A stretch of DNA of 23,116 bases, taken from the NCBI GenBank assembly GCA_036794395.1, contig DAIRGS010000095.1, forward strand, positions 1 through 23,116. The letters run 5' to 3'. Below are positions 23,091-23,116 of the stretch, piece after piece; position 1 is the first letter of the stretch; the number at the start of each line of letters is the position of its first letter. A program made the translations under genes and the position numbers. The DNA is from DASXMX01 sp036794395 (GTDB taxonomy: Bacteria > Planctomycetota > Phycisphaerae > Tepidisphaerales > Tepidisphaeraceae). A model generated the notes under the pieces. It saw only the letters and a program-made list of their open reading frames with translations. It ran no database searches and was not told where the DNA came from.

Positions 23091-23116
23091 AAAAAGGAGA
23101 GTGTCCTGGAGTGAGG

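Overview
The window looks like a metagenome-derived scaffold (it carries a 10-base N gap at 10628-10637) from a planctomycete, most likely a Phycisphaerae/Tepidisphaeraceae-type lineage. The main evidence is family content: a PSCyt1-PSCyt2-PSD1 (DUF1549/DUF1553) protein followed by a DUF1501 protein, a cytochrome-c/sorbosone-dehydrogenase fusion, a PEP-CTERM protein ending PEP...RRR, a prepilin-type secretion protein and a four-helix-bundle protein. The lineage is inferred from these families; no rRNA is present.

Layout. 1-2300: four ordinary genes (ADP-ribosylation/crystallin J1-like small protein, exported protein, small acidic ORF with a strong ribosome binding site, SprT-like zinc protein), then a minus-strand intrinsic terminator with a very small ORF upstream of it. 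2506-7356: a plus-strand operon of a membrane zinc-ribbon protein, the large PSCyt/PSD1 protein (coupled by an ATGA overlap) and DUF1501. 7470-9739: a complete IS1595-family transposon with 22-bp inverted repeats (21/22) and an 8-bp target duplication. Besides the transposase it carries three passenger genes that resemble a toxin-antitoxin-like set: a 279-aa partner, a 69-aa piece resembling the start of a PIN domain, and a 52-aa basic protein. The transposon sits in the loop of a 22-bp-arm palindrome between convergent genes. 9807-10816: PEP-CTERM gene, a short guaA-like fragment and the assembly gap. 10979-12694: cytochrome c/sorbosone dehydrogenase-like exported protein. 12695-13105: a gene-free stretch full of TGTCGCA motifs, with a perfect 20-bp-arm inverted repeat. 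13106-14311: GT2 glycosyltransferase with an extra C-terminal domain. 17957-14713 (minus): prepilin-like protein, OmpR-type regulator, histidine kinase and a small exported protein preceded by Pho-box-like direct repeats. 22734-18269 (minus): BNR-repeat protein, four-helix-bundle protein, MoaD/ThiS-like protein and a TPR/O-GlcNAc-transferase-like protein, with a tandemly duplicated hexamer-rich hairpin unit after the BNR gene. The right end holds a 38-bp inverted repeat pair.

How the genes work together: 2506-7356 is probably one envelope-associated unit of the kind used by planctomycetes with large secreted c-type cytochrome proteins. The 17957-14713 set is a sensor/regulator pair with a possible direct target, the small exported protein. 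The transposon is self-contained, with a promoter whose -35 lies in its own inverted repeat, so the transposase and passengers are probably transcribed together. The most unusual points are the passenger module inside the transposon, the transposon's position in a palindrome loop, and the duplicated hexamer-repeat hairpin beside the four-helix-bundle gene.
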